In this document: in pieces, positions 5,262 through 7,023 of the stretch | How positions within the stretch are numbered: position 1 is the first letter of the stretch | Layout: the number at the start of each line of letters is the position of its first letter | DNA from: Candidatus Omnitrophota bacterium | GTDB lineage: Bacteria; Omnitrophota; Gorgyraeia; Duberdicusellales; Duberdicusellaceae | DNA length: 7,023 nt | Direction: 5' to 3' | Assembly: GCA_015486615.1 (NCBI GenBank) | Contig: WFRI01000004.1 | Span: forward strand, 1 to 7,023 | Made by a program: the position numbers and the translations under genes | The notes under the pieces: generated by a model | Seen by the model: only the letters and a program-made list of their open reading frames with translations | What the model was told of the DNA's origin: nothing | Database searches by the model: none

Positions 5262-7010
5262 ATGAGACAAAGATCTTTTTTACTAAAAAACTCTTCTATC
5301 ATCGTCATTCTGATAGTGGTTGGTTTCTTTATCTATGCCAATAGTCTGCCGAATAAAATGTTCTGGGATGATAATGATGGAATCATAAATAATCAATTTG
5401 TCCATAATTGGCACTACTTTCCAAAATACTTTTCTGAAAACCTCATTGCCGGATCAGGACTTTTGAGTAATTATTGGCGGCCAATACTTTTGACTGTTTT
5501 CTCTCTGGAATGGCATCTCTGGAAAAATTGGGCGCCCGGATACCATTTTATTAATTCTTCTTTTCATATCACTGACGCTATCCTTTTATTTCTTATTTTC
5601 TTATATCTCTTCAAAAATCGCTGGCTGGCAGTTCTCACTTCTTTAATATTTTTAGTTCACCCTCTACAAACAGAAGCAGTCACTTACGTTTCCGGCTTGG
5701 GAGATTCCCTTTCCGCATTTTTTATATTCTCAGGGATCCTCTTTTATCTCAAATTTAGAATATCGAATAAACAGCCGCTAAAAAGCTCCTTTTATTTCTC
5801 ATCACTTTTGATGTATATCTTCTCCTTGATGTCAAAAGAAACCGCTATCGTTATGCCTGTCTATCTTTCTCTTGTTGACTTCTTTTTTCTTTTTGAAAAT
5901 AAAAAATATTCTTTTAAAGAAGCACTCAAAGACATTGGAAAAGTAATTTGGCCATTCTTTGTCTTAGCCGGATTATATGTTTTGTTAAGAGCAACTGTTC
6001 TAAATTTTGAAAACAGTTTCAATCTCTATAATGAGGAAAATGCTTTTACTTCAAATTTTCATATACGCCTTTTCACTTTCTTCCGCATTTTAACTATATA
6101 CTTCGGTCTTCTTTTTTGGCCTCTCAATCTTCATATGGAACGAACAGTCAATATCGCCCTTTCTTTTAACTCTCCTTCTGTAATCTTCGGTTTTTTTCTC
6201 TCTCTTGCTCTGTCTGTTTTTGCCTTCTTAAAATTCAAGAAATTTCCGATTATAAGTTTCGGCATCATATGGTTTTTTATCGGATTATCTCCCGTCTCAA
6301 ATATCCTTGTCCCTATTTCTGGATTAATCTACGAGCATTGGCTCTATCTTCCTTTAATTGGAGTGTTTTTGTCCCTTTTTTCTCTCGGTTCAATCATTGG
6401 AGAAAAATATCAATTACAAAAAACATTTCTAATCATTTTTGTCCTTACCCTGATATTCTTCTCTTTTTTAACGATAAAAAGAAATAGGGATTGGCGAAAT
6501 CCGATTGTCTTTTACAGTCAAACCCTGAAATATAGCCCGAATAGTTATCGGGTTATCAATAATCTCGGGATGGCTTACGCCGACAGAAAAGACTATTACA
6601 CCGCTGAAAAAATGTATAAAAGGGCTATTAAGTTAGACAGGAAGAATCCTGTAGCTTATCATAATCTGGCTAATCTCTATAAAAACAGTGGGAGAATAGA
6701 TTTGGCAATTAAAAACTATAAAATTGCTATTTCTTTAGACAAAAAATTCTTTTTCTCCTATAATATGCTGGCGGATCTTTATCTCAAACACAAAGAATAC
6801 GAAAAAGCAAGAGAAATTTTTGACGAATATATCAGGAATAATGGACCGAATATAAATATTTTCATTGTTTTGGCTAAAATTTCAATATTGGGGAAAAAGC
6901 CAAAGACTGCTTTGTCTTACTTAGAAAAGGCGTTAAAAATAGAACCAAATAATCAGTTTATTAAAATCTCCATTGCCAATATTAAAAATTTAATCAATAG
7001 GGAGAAGTGA
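5262..7010 (+). CDS. Polytopic membrane protein with C-terminal TPRs (TMTC-like, GT-C fold glycosyltransferase candidate)
   Basis: This 582-residue inner-membrane protein has about 11-12 predicted membrane segments in residues 11-404, then a soluble region of about four TPR repeats (roughly 428-461, 462-495, 496-529, 531-564). The first segment (11-30) is followed by a loop with FWDDNDG (34-40), the position of the acidic catalytic motif in GT-C glycosyltransferases. Other TMTC-like family marks are NYWRP (70-74), GYHFINSSFH (93-102), HPLQTEAV (133-140), SKET with a downstream P and D (191-206), YEHWLYLP (357-364) and RNRDWRNP (407-414). Eukaryotic TMTC proteins are protein O-mannosyltransferases; bacterial relatives mostly lack assigned substrates. 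Transfer of a lipid-linked sugar to an extracytoplasmic acceptor is therefore inference. The ATG lacks a Shine-Dalgarno (only AAG nearby). The coding region is visibly more A/T-rich than the minus-strand genes, only partly because of its Phe/Ile/Lys-rich membrane content. It is divergent from rubredoxin and likely functionally separate. Confidence 0.85.
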   Translation: MRQRSFLLKNSSIIVILIVVGFFIYANSLPNKMFWDDNDGIINNQFVHNWHYFPKYFSENLIAGSGLLSNYWRPILLTVFSLEWHLWKNWAPGYHFINSSFHITDAILLFLIFLYLFKNRWLAVLTSLIFLVHPLQTEAVTYVSGLGDSLSAFFIFSGILFYLKFRISNKQPLKSSFYFSSLLMYIFSLMSKETAIVMPVYLSLVDFFFLFENKKYSFKEALKDIGKVIWPFFVLAGLYVLLRATVLNFENSFNLYNEENAFTSNFHIRLFTFFRILTIYFGLLFWPLNLHMERTVNIALSFNSPSVIFGFFLSLALSVFAFLKFKKFPIISFGIIWFFIGLSPVSNILVPISGLIYEHWLYLPLIGVFLSLFSLGSIIGEKYQLQKTFLIIFVLTLIFFSFLTIKRNRDWRNPIVFYSQTLKYSPNSYRVINNLGMAYADRKDYYTAEKMYKRAIKLDRKNPVAYHNLANLYKNSGRIDLAIKNYKIAISLDKKFFFSYNMLADLYLKHKEYEKAREIFDEYIRNNGPNINIFIVLAKISILGKKPKTALSYLEKALKIEPNNQFIKISIANIKNLINREK

Positions 7011-7023
7011 AAAAGATAAGTAT
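7007..7023 (+). CDS. Possible start of a following gene (partial)
   Basis: A GTG at 7007-7009 overlaps the TGA of the preceding gene (GTGA) and opens a frame reading MKKIS before the window ends. AGGGAG (6999-7004) is close by, but the 2-base spacing is shorter than usual. The overlap and the Lys-rich beginning resemble an operon partner, yet five codons prove little. Confidence 0.3.

Noticed and set aside
6269..6487. 72-codon plus-strand frame inside the TPR membrane-protein gene
   Set aside because: It is an out-of-frame shadow in low-complexity T-rich membrane coding sequence.
1..7023. CRISPR array, tRNA, rRNA or insertion sequence
   Set aside because: No regularly spaced direct repeats, cloverleaf, rRNA-like stretch or transposase was visible on either strand.

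Overview
This window looks like a moderately AT-rich chromosomal segment of a strictly or largely anaerobic bacterium. The evidence is a rubredoxin / flavodiiron-protein oxygen-scavenging set next to an Nfn-type (NADH/ferredoxin/NADP) flavoprotein pair. Overall style (AAGGAG-type ribosome sites, tight overlaps, a TMTC-like TPR membrane protein) would fit an uncultivated lineage such as Omnitrophota or a related group. That placement is inference; the sequence contains no rRNA or marker gene to prove it.

Layout. Positions 2-94 (+) may be the C-terminal tail of a gene entering from the left. A minus-strand pair follows, transcribed right to left: nfnA-like (start best placed at 2413) and nfnB/gltA-like (1586 to 237), overlapping by the 4 bases ATGA. 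A good sigma70-type promoter (2440-2467) lies just upstream of nfnA. The 2429-2706 gap also holds an apparently structured element (about 2494-2609) with a perfect 10-bp inverted repeat and flanking hairpins. Upstream lies a second minus-strand cluster: rubredoxin (4947 to 4786, GTG start), flavodiiron protein fprA (4594 to 3422) and an FNR-type flavin reductase (3417 to 2707). fprA and the reductase are separated by 4 bases, and the reductase's Shine-Dalgarno abuts the fprA stop. Between rubredoxin and fprA is an open, protein-like stretch without a start (4785 to 4606) that looks like a gene remnant. The 314-base divergent gap 4948-5261 holds a near-consensus promoter for rubredoxin (TTGACA-N17-CATAAT), a leader with nested hairpins, a strong palindrome at 5165-5195, and a weaker promoter for the plus-strand gene. 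At 5262-7010 (+) is a 582-residue polytopic membrane protein with C-terminal TPRs, resembling TMTC-type/GT-C proteins. A possible next gene begins at 7007.

How the genes may work together. The FNR-type reductase is a candidate to pass NAD(P)H electrons to rubredoxin. Rubredoxin would reduce the FMN of the flavodiiron protein, whose diiron site reduces O2 to water (or NO to N2O). The Nfn pair would balance NADH, NADPH and reduced ferredoxin, possibly supplying the same electron pool. The TMTC-like gene is divergent, more AT-rich and probably functionally unrelated.
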